Assembly: GCA_043755865.1 (NCBI GenBank)
Contig: JAYUSD010000236.1
Coordinates: forward strand, 1 to 14,598
DNA: 14,598 bases
Source of the DNA: JANMDU01 sp043755865
Lineage (GTDB): Bacteria; Pseudomonadota; Gammaproteobacteria; Burkholderiales; Burkholderiaceae_C
Direction: 5' to 3'
Shown: one piece after another, positions 8,301-14,303 of the stretch
Layout of the letters: every line of letters starts with the position of its first letter
Numbering within the stretch: the stretch's first letter is position 1
Translations under genes and position numbers: made by a program
The notes under the pieces: model-generated
What the model was told of the DNA's origin: nothing
Database searches by the model: none
The model's input: the letters and a program-made list of their open reading frames with translations, nothing else

Positions 8301-10676
8301 GGAAGATTTAATGGGGTGACGGGTGAATTTCAGTTTGACGTCCGCACAGGCCAGCAGCCACGGCGACCGTGGGTGAATGTGATTGCGAATGCGTCGTTTG
8401 GTTTTCAAGTATCCGAGGTTGGCAGTGGCTATACATGGGCCACCAACAGCAGGCTGCACCAGATCACGCCGTGGAGAAATGATCCAGTCCAAGACCCATG
8501 CCTTGAGCATTACTTGCTGCAAGACATGGAGACGCAGCGATTTCTACATCTAACGCCGGGCGTTCGCTCTGACGTGACGAGCGAAGAAATGTCAATACAT
8601 CGCATTCGCCATGGCCAGGGCTACAGCATTTTTGAAAGCTCCCACGGCCAGCTCAGCTTGCGCACCACGTTTTTTGCAGATCGTGACGACGCCGTCAAGC
8701 TGGTGCATGTTGAAGTGCGTAACGATGCTGATCGACCACGTCGCCTGCGAGCTGTTTGCTTAGCTGAATGGCAACTCGGCGAAGCACAAGATGCACGCCG
8801 TACGGTGACCACTTGGAAATTGAAGGATCACCCAGCTGTCATGGCATTGCAACGCCAAAGCCGCGGAGGCTTTGGCGGTAGCACGGCTTTTGTGGCGATA
8901 TCGGGCCTGTCAAGCGCTGTGCAGTGGACCTGCGATCGCAGTGAATTTTTCGACACCGAAGGACAGTTGACTTTTCCAACCACGCTGGATCAACGCAGCG
9001 GCAACGGCCTTGAGCCGTGCGGCGCAGTCGCTGGAAACTTCAGCGTTGCGGCAGGCGAAAATTATCGATTCACCTTTCTACTGGGTCACGCCACTGATGC
9101 TGAGAAAGCGGAGCAATTGCTTAAATCGTGGATGCTCAAAGATGTGCCGCAGGCATTTGAACAATTGAAAACTTTTTGGGATGATCTGCTTGGCGGCATT
9201 CAGGTGAGCACACCCGATCCCCTATTCGACAGCCTGATCAACCGCTGGCTGCTTTATCAAACACTGAGCTCTCGCCTGTGGTCGAAAGCGGGCTTTTATC
9301 AGGCCGGAGGTGCGTCTGGATTCAGAGATCAATTGCAAGACAGTATGGCTTTTGCAGTGGTCGCACCCGCACGATTGCGCGCGCAAATTCTATTGAATGC
9401 ATCGAGACAGTTTGCGCAAGGCGATGTTCAGCATTGGTGGCATGCACCCGGCGGCGGTGGCGTGCGCACCCACTTCAGCGATGACTTACTGTGGTTGCCT
9501 TATGCCTGCGCACATTACATTGACGTGACGGGCGACACATCCATACTCGAAGCGCAAGTGGCATTTATTGAGGGTGCGGAAGTTACTGCGGGACATGAAG
9601 ATGCCTACTACGCGCCTCGCATCAGCAACGACACTGCATCTGTTTATGAACATTGCGCGCGCGCCATTGACCGCAGCTTAGCAGTGGGCCTACACGGTTT
9701 GCCGTTGATAGGCACTGGCGATTGGAACGACGGGATGAATCGCGTTGGGCATGAGGGCCGTGGTGAATCGGTTTGGTTGGCTTGGTTTTTGTGTGCCGTG
9801 ACACAAGCTTTTGCACCACTGGCGCGGGCGCAAGGCGACGCGACTCGCGCTGATACTTGGCTGCATGCACGATCGGGCTGGATACAAGCTCTGCACACCC
9901 ACGGCTGGGACGGTCAATGGTTTAAACGAGCGTTTTTTGACAATGGCGCCCCGCTAGGATCAGCAAGCAGTGATGAGTGCCAGATCGATTTGATTGCTCA
10001 GGCGTGGTCTGTATTGTCAGGCGCATCGTCGGAGCCGTTCACGCGCAGCGCTATGGATGCTATCAAGCACAGGCTCACGGATACTGATGCAGGCTTGGTC
10101 CATTTGCTCGCACCACCGTTTAAAGATTCCACTAACAATCCTGGCTACATCCAAGCTTATCCACCGGGTGTGCGTGAGAATGGTGGCCAATACAACCATG
10201 CAGCTGCGTGGGCACTCATGGCTCAGGCACGCACTGGCGATACAAAAGCAGCGTGGGACACCTTTAGAGCCATCAGCCCCGCTCATCGGAGCCAGCACCC
10301 GACTCGCGGTCCCTTGTATGAGATTGAACCCTATGTGGTTGCTGGGGATATTTGTGGCTCAGCCCCTTATGCTGGGCGTGGCGGTTGGAGCTGGTACACC
10401 GGCTCGGCCGCTTGGCTTTATCGCGCGGCGCTGGAGGATTTGCTTGGGCTGAAAGTGCGCCGCGGCGAGCTGACATTGTCGCCTTGCGTGCCAGATGAAT
10501 GGTCATCATTTGAGGTGACGTTGAAGCTTGATGGTAAGGTTATTACTGTTCATTGGCAGCGCGACCGTGAAACCGATCTCAAGCCTGATCGCATCCTTTC
10601 CACGGGGCAAGTACTGCATCTCGCTGAGCTGCCTGCGAAAGCCTTTGTGCTGATTTGGCAAGCAGCTGCAGCATGA
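2373..10676 (+). CDS. ndvB: Cyclic beta-1,2-glucan synthase (NdvB/ChvB/Cgs type; GT84-GH94)
   Basis: A giant inner-membrane enzyme (up to 2,767 aa; family members are about 2,800) that builds beta-1,2-glucan from UDP-glucose on the cytoplasmic face. Numbering from 2373: residues ~38-420 are the N-terminal helical region (IRAELFGIERFEEHGRSL). Two membrane segments lie near 434-450 and 462-480. The GT84 domain (~490-835) has D658-A-D660, D773 (SHDLLEG) and R804-Q-H-R807-W808, matching the DxD, E/D and (Q/R)xxRW motifs. Further hydrophobic segments lie near 843-887 and 972-1013. A glycoamylase-like middle domain (~1030-1430; TSPTNIG at 1069, SMFEYLMPSL at ~1259, WGVSESA at 1300, AHHQGMS at 1397) corresponds to the region credited with ring closure in characterised Cgs proteins. 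Two GH94-type sugar-binding modules follow (~1480 and ~2000 onward), then the GH94 phosphorylase domain that sets glucan length: GFRDQLQD at ~2316, GDWND at 2449-2453 with D2453 the likely general acid, and GWSWYTGS at 2671-2678. The start is uncertain: the only choices near the conserved N-terminus are TTG (2373, 2388) and GTG (2400), none with a Shine-Dalgarno; the first ATG is about 190 codons in. GTG at 2400 coupled to the small upstream frame is quite possible. The product could be cyclic or linear. Confidence 0.93.
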   Translation: MPQQALFDDVKATVFDQLDSLSVYASDILNANFGPPEALIRAELFGIERFEEHGRSLARAQLVRTSNRWGEKLSFFPSVRDNIAALRRAYDYIAILSEGGQYVTPAADWLLDNFHLVEAQLAQIYEGVPRRYYADLPKLVGKPLEGLPRVYGIAWAYTAHTDSVLDPALFTAFLHAYQEERQLTLGELWAMPTTLRVVLLENLRRVADHIALGKAARETAHAVWDAQATLSENSLNALLDSMRARGLERSYLAQLWQRIPDHSGDSDASAMLVTWIRLHCANGPALIAENQTAQAATNLTISNIINSLRLIGQIDWRELIDPVSSALQALLQLPSFALESEGTRQQITQALQKAARQSGLTELTVAQAVVQIATHSNGYGMDKHLSSAAYHLIGPGYESLLGTLTPQHPPSMRRTLWMGNRWNFQPTKRLRSYLLTLLFGTLAFVALSSRHMAYFADWQWHNWAALFLMIWPASEAVAAVIHRVVAESVQIKAMPRMDFSNGIPTEHRVLVVMPCMLTSTASINELTQQLRLHWLASLEINAQFALLSDWADASQATMPQDHALLDDATERVSALNDEFPSSDASAPRFLIIHRHRTWCPTEEKWIGWERKRGKLEALIRLIAETDTHTSRQQHSDGGFFFARSMRLARGIQYIVTLDADTGMPPTTLRELVSIAAHPLNTPQIDAAGKKVISGYGILQPRVVTPLPTNKENTWFHAMFAGQCGIDPYSSGTSDLYQDLFGEGSFTGKGLLHVKALYAVLDRRFSDESILSHDLLEGNISRCAYISDVMLIEEHPHHPSVDDSRQHRWTRGDWQLLPLLVQAKRYGIDSLGAWKMLDNLRRSLVIPAGLAMLILVIFTNVIALSQAIVLVVAAFLTGPVLGALSELVPSRRGIVLSHFFYAGLGALWRTLIATGWQFTQLFHKSGLLVDAIFRALWRLSVSRKHLLQWTTAAQAQAMARYTLRAFIGRHARSLIACIALGLLAFVYSPNPLAGLSLFALWALSPVFAWWVSQRRGQPSGVQLDDDQQAYLHGVAQDTWRFFEHCVTPQEHHLPPDNLQIDTEPTIAHRTSPTNIGLYLLAVMCAREFGWLSTEQVVMRLQATLDTIEKLPKHAGHLFNWYNTQTLEILQPDYVSTVDSGNLAGHLLAVSGACSILVGGVDTTDAQKKQLKDIAAQCVRLCMAMNFRSLYNPKRHLFHIGLRVHDQVLDASYYDLLASESRLASFVAIAKGDVPRRHWMALGRTFLSSGITPGLKSWSGSMFEYLMPSLVMREPAQGLLLSSSMAAVLEQQIFANQQGLPWGVSESAYFAQDHSLAFQYAPFGVPRLALRRTPSGEHVVAPYATIMAAMLTPIAAVANLRRMQKLNARGEFGFMDAIDFTVARQRHGEAFSVVKNYMAHHQGMSLVALCNVLCGQAAQAWFSSMPLVTAYESLLQERCPRQIISGVNPRSAPASNESKPSNAFQSRALDPKKSQWQPTHLLSNGRYSVALRPNGAGVSRWQQDHARININRWRDDLLRDEYGSFIYLKTSADTPTHRGDSAAYSITAHPAAHPHWRYSCCFMADRVQFDAISTELEACTTVLVSPEDDTELRTVVITNLLRTAVTYEVLSCFEVVLAEAKADEAHPAFSNFFIETVWHAPWRALLLSRRPRLQEDASVSAAHFLAHADADIVSLDCITDRRTFLGRNLSRSQPVMGEQTWADANIPVNGMDPVACLRVKVRIAAGGIARLSFATTVAPTRVELAARIDKYLQPMHLERAARMAATLAQVRLRDLGMDAEENAALQDLTTALMYTCARAHSLPSASTALVDQSHLWRLGISGDKAIVLVRIHAADGLALVQSLLRAQPWWSFGALTIDVVVLNSEDSSYLSPLQHEITAQRDHLMQKVQHSFPFAHRAGFYLLREYDISPAEKTALFALARVVLTADGRPIEAQIAELKSIWFAQTAPVLLAKRGSPELQGFGIDRNPRQIASGQTPVGRFNGVTGEFQFDVRTGQQPRRPWVNVIANASFGFQVSEVGSGYTWATNSRLHQITPWRNDPVQDPCLEHYLLQDMETQRFLHLTPGVRSDVTSEEMSIHRIRHGQGYSIFESSHGQLSLRTTFFADRDDAVKLVHVEVRNDADRPRRLRAVCLAEWQLGEAQDARRTVTTWKLKDHPAVMALQRQSRGGFGGSTAFVAISGLSSAVQWTCDRSEFFDTEGQLTFPTTLDQRSGNGLEPCGAVAGNFSVAAGENYRFTFLLGHATDAEKAEQLLKSWMLKDVPQAFEQLKTFWDDLLGGIQVSTPDPLFDSLINRWLLYQTLSSRLWSKAGFYQAGGASGFRDQLQDSMAFAVVAPARLRAQILLNASRQFAQGDVQHWWHAPGGGGVRTHFSDDLLWLPYACAHYIDVTGDTSILEAQVAFIEGAEVTAGHEDAYYAPRISNDTASVYEHCARAIDRSLAVGLHGLPLIGTGDWNDGMNRVGHEGRGESVWLAWFLCAVTQAFAPLARAQGDATRADTWLHARSGWIQALHTHGWDGQWFKRAFFDNGAPLGSASSDECQIDLIAQAWSVLSGASSEPFTRSAMDAIKHRLTDTDAGLVHLLAPPFKDSTNNPGYIQAYPPGVRENGGQYNHAAAWALMAQARTGDTKAAWDTFRAISPAHRSQHPTRGPLYEIEPYVVAGDICGSAPYAGRGGWSWYTGSAAWLYRAALEDLLGLKVRRGELTLSPCVPDEWSSFEVTLKLDGKVITVHWQRDRETDLKPDRILSTGQVLHLAELPAKAFVLIWQAAAA

Positions 10677-10773
10677 TCTCTTCGTCATCTTAAAACTCCT
10701 ATCTTGCCGTACGATGCGTCACTGTAGAAATTCATGCAAGGCGCCTCTCCTCACCTAACCCGACACCTGCACC

Positions 10774-11676
10774 ATGAAAAGCGATATGACTTATAACATG
10801 CCTTTGATTCAAAAAGCGGTTTTCCCGATTGCCGGTTTAGGCAGCCGCTTTTTGCCTGTGACTAAAGCGACCCCCAAGGAGATGTTGCCAGTGGTCGATA
10901 AACCACTGATTCAGTATGCGGTGGAGGAAGCCTATGCTTCTGGCATTCGCGAAATGATCTTTGTGACGGGGCGCACCAAGCGAGCTGTTGAGGACCATTT
11001 CGACACAGCATACGAGTTGGAGACCGAGTTGGAGCTGTCTGGAAAGCACGAGCTGCTCGCGTTGGCTCGATCCATAGCGCCCAGTGATATGACATGCGTG
11101 TATGTGCGTCAGCATCGCGCTTTGGGCTTAGGGCACGCGGTACTGTGTGCGCGGCCATTGATTGGGCGTGAGCCTTTTGCAGTTATTTTGGCCGATGATT
11201 TCATGGTCAGTGAGCGCCCGGTCTTGGCGCAAATGGTGGCGCATTTCGAGCAATGGCGTTGCAGCGTCGTTGCCGTGGCACCGGTATCGCCTGCGGAAGT
11301 CAATAAATACGGCATGGTTGAAGGCAGGCCCCATGCCAGTGGTGCGTTGGAGTTGACGCATGTCGTGGAGAAACCCGCTGTGGGTCAGACCACTTCAACG
11401 ATAGCCATTGTGGGACGCTATGTACTCACTGCAAGCATTTTTGATCACTTGGCTTTGATCGCTTCAAAGCAGACCACCGGTGAAATTCAACTCACCGACG
11501 CCATTTTGCAGTTGCTACAAACCGAGGCAGTGCATGCGCTGCCTTTTGAAGGCAAGCGTTACGATTGCGGCAGCAAACTCGGTATGCTGCAAGCGACGGT
11601 AGACATTGGAATACAACACCCTGATGTTGGGCAGCAATTTGCGTCTTGGCTGGATGAACGTCAGCATCGGCAATAG
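10774..11676 (+). CDS. galU: UTP-glucose-1-phosphate uridylyltransferase
   Basis: A 300-residue soluble nucleotidyltransferase that makes UDP-glucose from UTP and glucose-1-phosphate. The N-terminal signature GLGSRFLPVTKATPKE (21-36) binds the nucleotide. MLPVVDKPLIQYAVEEA follows, then RALGLGHAV (115-123), the metal-site region ADDF (140-143), VEKP (198-201), GEIQLTDA (236-243) and DCGSKLG (264-270), all characteristic of bacterial GalU. Length is normal. Three in-frame ATGs compete (10774, 10786, 10798) and none has a clear Shine-Dalgarno; the third, giving MPLIQKAVFPIAG, aligns best with typical GalU N-termini, so the true start may be 8 codons downstream. The gene begins 97 nt after the glucan synthase on the same strand with no obvious terminator between, consistent with co-transcription. 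Its product is the donor substrate of that synthase and also feeds other envelope polysaccharides. Confidence 0.95.
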   Translation: MKSDMTYNMPLIQKAVFPIAGLGSRFLPVTKATPKEMLPVVDKPLIQYAVEEAYASGIREMIFVTGRTKRAVEDHFDTAYELETELELSGKHELLALARSIAPSDMTCVYVRQHRALGLGHAVLCARPLIGREPFAVILADDFMVSERPVLAQMVAHFEQWRCSVVAVAPVSPAEVNKYGMVEGRPHASGALELTHVVEKPAVGQTTSTIAIVGRYVLTASIFDHLALIASKQTTGEIQLTDAILQLLQTEAVHALPFEGKRYDCGSKLGMLQATVDIGIQHPDVGQQFASWLDERQHRQ

Positions 11677-11704
11677 TTGAATTTTGCGACAGGCCAGATC
11701 CTCC

Positions 11705-11728
11705 AAAAAGCTCTACCTATCAAGTAGC
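11705..11728 (-). terminator. Weak candidate terminator of the tRNA cluster
   Basis: On the minus strand CTAC (11716-11713 as the downstream arm GTAG, pairing with 11727-11724) forms a 4-bp stem with a 7-nt loop. GAGC and the run TTTTT (11709-11705) follow. It begins about 17 nt after the CCA end of tRNA-Asp. The stem is short, so the call is weak, but it is the only T-run after a hairpin between the convergent galU and tRNA genes. Confidence 0.28.
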
Positions 11729-11744
11729 AACATTTCAAACAAAC

Positions 11745-11821
11745 TGGCGGAGCGGACGGGACTCGAACCCGCGACCCCCGGCGTGACAGGCCGGTATTCT
11801 AACCAACTGAACTACCGCTCC
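11745..11821 (-). tRNA. tRNA-Asp (anticodon GTC)
   Basis: 77 nt including an encoded CCA. The acceptor stem GGAGCGG pairs with CCGCTCC over 7 bp, with G as discriminator base. The D-arm begins TAGTTCAGTTGGTT, the T-arm contains GGTTCGAGTCC, and the anticodon loop is CTGTCAC with GTC at 11787-11785. It reads aspartate codons GAC and GAT. It is the last gene of the Ala-Glu-Asp cluster, facing galU tail to tail. Confidence 0.97.
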
Positions 11822-11840
11822 CGGTAGCCGAGTGACACTG

Positions 11841-11870
11841 CTTATAACAACCGCTATTAACAACTGTTAA
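11841..11870 (-). promoter_or_regulatory. Candidate internal promoter for tRNA-Asp
   Basis: On the minus strand TTAACA (11870-11865) and TATAAG (11846-11841) each match consensus at 5 of 6 positions with an 18-nt spacer. The predicted transcript start, near 11834, would lie about 13 nt before the mature 5' end of tRNA-Asp at 11821. The -35 box is one arm of the palindrome TTAACA-AC-TGTTAA (11857-11870). On the plus strand the spacer carries two copies of TAACAAC and a related AAACAAC. Confidence 0.42.
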
Positions 11871-11892
11871 ACAACACAACTCAGACCAAAAC

Positions 11893-11968
11893 TGGCGACC
11901 CTACGGGGATTCGAACCCCGGTACTCACCGTGAAAGGGTGATGTCCTAGGCCTCTAGACGATAGGGTC
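11893..11968 (-). tRNA. tRNA-Glu (anticodon TTC)
   Basis: 76 nt including an encoded CCA. The acceptor stem GACCCTA pairs with TAGGGTC over 7 bp, and the discriminator is G. The D-arm region CGTCTAGAGGCCTAGGAC is typical of bacterial tRNA-Glu. The anticodon loop is CTTTCAC with TTC at 11934-11932, and the T-arm GGGGTTCGAATCCCC is perfect. It reads GAA and GAG. It is 71 nt from tRNA-Asp and 110 nt from tRNA-Ala. Confidence 0.97.
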
Positions 11969-12024
11969 AGGCACTAGAGCAACGATCTCGCTACAACAAA
12001 GTTGTCATAACTAAACCGCGACCT

Positions 12025-12051
12025 AAAAAAACTTTGGAGTTTTGCGACTCC
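12025..12051 (-). terminator. Terminator-like hairpin between tRNA-Ala and tRNA-Glu
   Basis: On the minus strand GGAGT (12051-12047) pairs with ACTCC (12040-12036) across a 6-nt loop. A 4-nt spacer AAAG and a run of seven T (12031-12025) follow. It lies 28 nt past the CCA end of tRNA-Ala. The stem is only 5 bp and the T-run is offset, so termination would be partial at best. It may instead be a processing or attenuation element. Confidence 0.35.
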
Positions 12052-12078
12052 TGATTTAACATTCCTCAGCGAATTCAA

Positions 12079-12154
<76 letters not shown>

Positions 12155-12222
12155 GTGAGGGTAAGCAGTCTCAATTTGGGTTGAATCTGCTTTGCTCCGC
12201 CAGCAAATCTGCTGAGCCTTGA

Positions 12223-12252
12223 ATTATAGCGCGAAAAGTGGCTGATGGGCAA
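12223..12252 (-). promoter_or_regulatory. Promoter of the tRNA cluster
   Basis: On the minus strand the perfect -10 box TATAAT (12228-12223) is preceded by TTGCCC (12252-12247) with an 18-nt spacer. The predicted start near 12216 gives a leader of about 60 nt before tRNA-Ala. That leader contains a small hairpin, CAGCA-4 nt-TGCTG (12214-12201). The -35 box starts only 16 nt after the corC stop codon, so read-through from corC may add to transcription. Confidence 0.72.
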
Positions 12253-12268
12253 ACAGCGAGTATGGTTT

Positions 12269-13216
12269 TCAAGAGCCTAATGCAGGCGTACTGGCTGCAT
12301 TGGGCGAGACTTTGAACCATTTGACCGCGCCGCCTTTTGTATGCAACACAACAAACTGCAAATTTGAGAGCACGCAACGCTCACCGCGCTTGGGTACATG
12401 GCCGATCTCATGCGCGATGAGCCCGCCGATGGTGTCAAATTCTTCTGCTGCCTCGTCGCCGCCGCGTGTTTTCAAATCCACGGCGAAGCTTTCTTCGATG
12501 CGCTCAATAGGCGTGTCGCCGCTCACGCGCCAAGTTTTGTCAGCCAAGGCGTAGATATCGCCTTCCGTGGCGTGATCATCAAACTCGTCTTCGATCTCGC
12601 CCACAATCTCTTCCAACACATCTTCAATCGTGATGAGCCCGGCCGTGCGGCCAAACTCGTCAATCACGATCGCCAAATGGTTGCGATTGCCTTTGAATTC
12701 GCGCAGTAAATCGTTGAGCTTTTTACTCTCCGGTACGAAGACGGCAGGGCGCAGCAAGGCTTTGATGTGAAGCTCGGGTGCACGCTGCAATTTCAGTAAA
12801 TCTTTGGCCATCAAAATGCCAATGATGTTTTCTCGGTCGCGCTCGTATACCGGAAAGCGAGAATGAGAGGTCTCGATGATCAGATGCAAGAGCTCATCAA
12901 AAGGGGCATCAATGTTGACCAGATCCATGCGCGTTGCTGCCACCATCACGTCGCCTGCGGTCATGTCCGTGATTCGCAATACGCCCTCTAACATGGCGCG
13001 GCTTTCGGCTCCGATGACTTGGTTGTCTTCCGCCTCGGCCAGTGTCTCCATCAGCTCTTCTTTGCTGTCAGGGCCTGGATGGATGAACTCTGCAATTTTT
13101 TGCAGAATGCCGCGGCGGTCTTCGGTTTTGTAGGCGGCGGGCGCTGGTAAATCGCCCGGTTGGGTGTTGCTGCCAGCGCGTGCTGCGCTGCGGGCAGCTT
13201 GGGGTGAATCGGACAC
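12269..13216 (-). CDS. corC: CorC/HlyC-type CBS-domain protein
   Basis: A 315-residue soluble protein of the CorC family. The family is linked to magnesium and cobalt efflux through CorA or related membrane proteins, though its exact biochemical role is not settled. Residues 1-35 are Ala/Pro-rich and probably disordered. The family signature EFIHPGPDSKEELMETL lies near 43-59. The CBS pair spans ~88-145 (MTAGDVMVAATRMDLV; TSHSRFPVYERDRENIIGI) and ~152-207 (GNRNHLAIVIDEFGRTAGLI; TIEDVLEEIVGEIEDE). The C-terminal CorC_HlyC domain is ~220-303 (WRVSGDTPIERI; FDTIGGLIAHEIGHVPKRGE). There is no membrane segment, so this is the short soluble form and not the DUF21 membrane transporter form. The start is GTG with no clear Shine-Dalgarno; it gives the N-terminus MSDSPQ, and the next ATG is ~56 codons in, inside the conserved part. 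The adjacent ybeY and lnt genes often found with corC are absent. Confidence 0.92.
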   Translation of the reverse strand: MSDSPQAARSAARAGSNTQPGDLPAPAAYKTEDRRGILQKIAEFIHPGPDSKEELMETLAEAEDNQVIGAESRAMLEGVLRITDMTAGDVMVAATRMDLVNIDAPFDELLHLIIETSHSRFPVYERDRENIIGILMAKDLLKLQRAPELHIKALLRPAVFVPESKKLNDLLREFKGNRNHLAIVIDEFGRTAGLITIEDVLEEIVGEIEDEFDDHATEGDIYALADKTWRVSGDTPIERIEESFAVDLKTRGGDEAAEEFDTIGGLIAHEIGHVPKRGERCVLSNLQFVVLHTKGGAVKWFKVSPNAASTPALGS

Positions 13217-13377
13217 GAATAACTTTAAGAGTTGATCAGGCTTCTAGGATAGCGGAAAACGATGTCATTCGGGCGCAGCAAACAGCTACGCAGCCGCGTT
13301 ACTGCGGGCGCTGCGCACGCCTTGGCGAATCTCTTGCGTCGCGGAGAGGAATTCCCAAAATTGCAAGGCACGTAATT

Positions 13378-14139
13378 TCAAACGGAAATCAACCTCCCCC
13401 AAACTGTTCCCACCGCATCTTTCACGGCATTTTCAACCCGCTCGGAGAAATCTTGGCGCGGCAATTGCAGGTGAGCCTCCACTTCGCCGCCGAAGCTCTG
13501 CACCACTGCGCCAGCATTGCGGGCTATTTTGAGCATCGCCGCGTTTTCGCTCAAAGCGTGAATAAACAGCATATCGATGTTCTCGGATCGGGCGTGCAAA
13601 ATCGCGCGCTCAAAAAGCCGTGTACCCAAGCGCTTGCCACGCGCATCTGCATTCACGGATACGCCAAATTCTGCGCAATTGGCGGCTTTCGGATCACTTG
13701 CTATCGCCAAATGTGCCATGGCAATCAACTCTAAACGGCGGTTAAAAATGCCGTAAATTTCGTCGCGCTTGAAATCAAGGCCATCCACATATTTGCGCAC
13801 TTGCTCGTCTGTGGCCACATAGCCAAAGCGCAGATAACGATCTTGCTCGGGCAGCGCAATGATGTGCTCGGCGATGCGGCGGCGGTGGCGGCTGGTCAGC
13901 GAGCGAATGGGCACGAGGCCATGCGTGTTGCTTTGCTCTTTGCCCTTCGCAGCTTGCGCATCTCCCGCAACAACGAGCTCAATAACATCGCTTTCAGGAT
14001 AAGCCTGCGGATTGTGACCAGCCTCGACCACCATGGATGCATCCTTGACATGTGCGTGCCCACGCCAGAACTCGTTTGGCACGTCGAGTGTGGCGGCAAG
14101 AAGCTGTTTAGCTTGCGTCATGGTGTGGTTAAGTGTCAT
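13378..14139 (-). CDS. GNAT-family N-acetyltransferase
   Basis: A 253-residue protein with a GNAT fold over roughly residues 75-215. VPIRSLTSRHRRRIAEHI opens the domain. The beta4-alpha3 acetyl-CoA motif is AEFGVSVNADARGKRLGTRL (156-175), and LFIHALSENAAMLKIARNAG (191-210) is the classic motif B region with its N-x-x-(M/A) helix. The acceptor substrate cannot be deduced. The pyrophosphate loop reads R167-G-K-R-L-G172, so Arg replaces the usual first Gly of R-x-x-G-x-G. The first ~70 residues match no domain I know. The start at 14139 gives MTLNHTMTQAK; the second Met (14121) is an alternative, and neither has a strong ribosome site. It reads in the same direction as corC (161-nt gap) and the Lrp-type gene (164-nt gap), and may be in that regulator's circuit. 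Confidence 0.85.
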   Translation of the reverse strand: MTLNHTMTQAKQLLAATLDVPNEFWRGHAHVKDASMVVEAGHNPQAYPESDVIELVVAGDAQAAKGKEQSNTHGLVPIRSLTSRHRRRIAEHIIALPEQDRYLRFGYVATDEQVRKYVDGLDFKRDEIYGIFNRRLELIAMAHLAIASDPKAANCAEFGVSVNADARGKRLGTRLFERAILHARSENIDMLFIHALSENAAMLKIARNAGAVVQSFGGEVEAHLQLPRQDFSERVENAVKDAVGTVWGRLISV

Positions 14140-14190
14140 GCTTAGAATTTAAGGGTAAACCCGATATTCTCAAGCATAGAATGGTCAGTT

Positions 14191-14206
14191 TAGTGCATAT
14201 TAACTA
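14191..14206. promoter_or_regulatory. Possible Lrp-box-like palindrome
   Basis: TAGTGCATATTAACTA is flanked by one more complementary pair, giving arms TTAGT/ACTAA (14190-14194 and 14203-14207) around an AT-rich centre. It resembles the Lrp consensus layout YAG-AT-rich-CTR but is one base longer and imperfect. It lies about 50 nt upstream of the acetyltransferase start, next to an Lrp/AsnC gene. Confidence 0.25.
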
Positions 14207-14303
14207 AAAGGTTGTTGCTTTGTGTTTTTGCCATTAATTTACTAACTTTTAGACCGTTTGCCGGCGTGTTTTCTACGCAGAGTGCTATGAAAATACGAGT
14301 AAC

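Noticed and set aside
10677..10773. Possible promoter (TTGCCG with TAGAAA) between glucan synthase and galU
   Set aside because: Spacing of 15 nt and a poor -10 match; co-transcription with the synthase is as likely.
11993..12005. ACAAC-AAA-GTTGT palindrome upstream of tRNA-Glu
   Set aside because: Short, AT-rich and without a T-run or promoter boxes; likely chance.
13180..13734. 184-codon plus-strand frame spanning the corC/acetyltransferase gap
   Set aside because: Mostly antisense to both genes; no start signal or domain.
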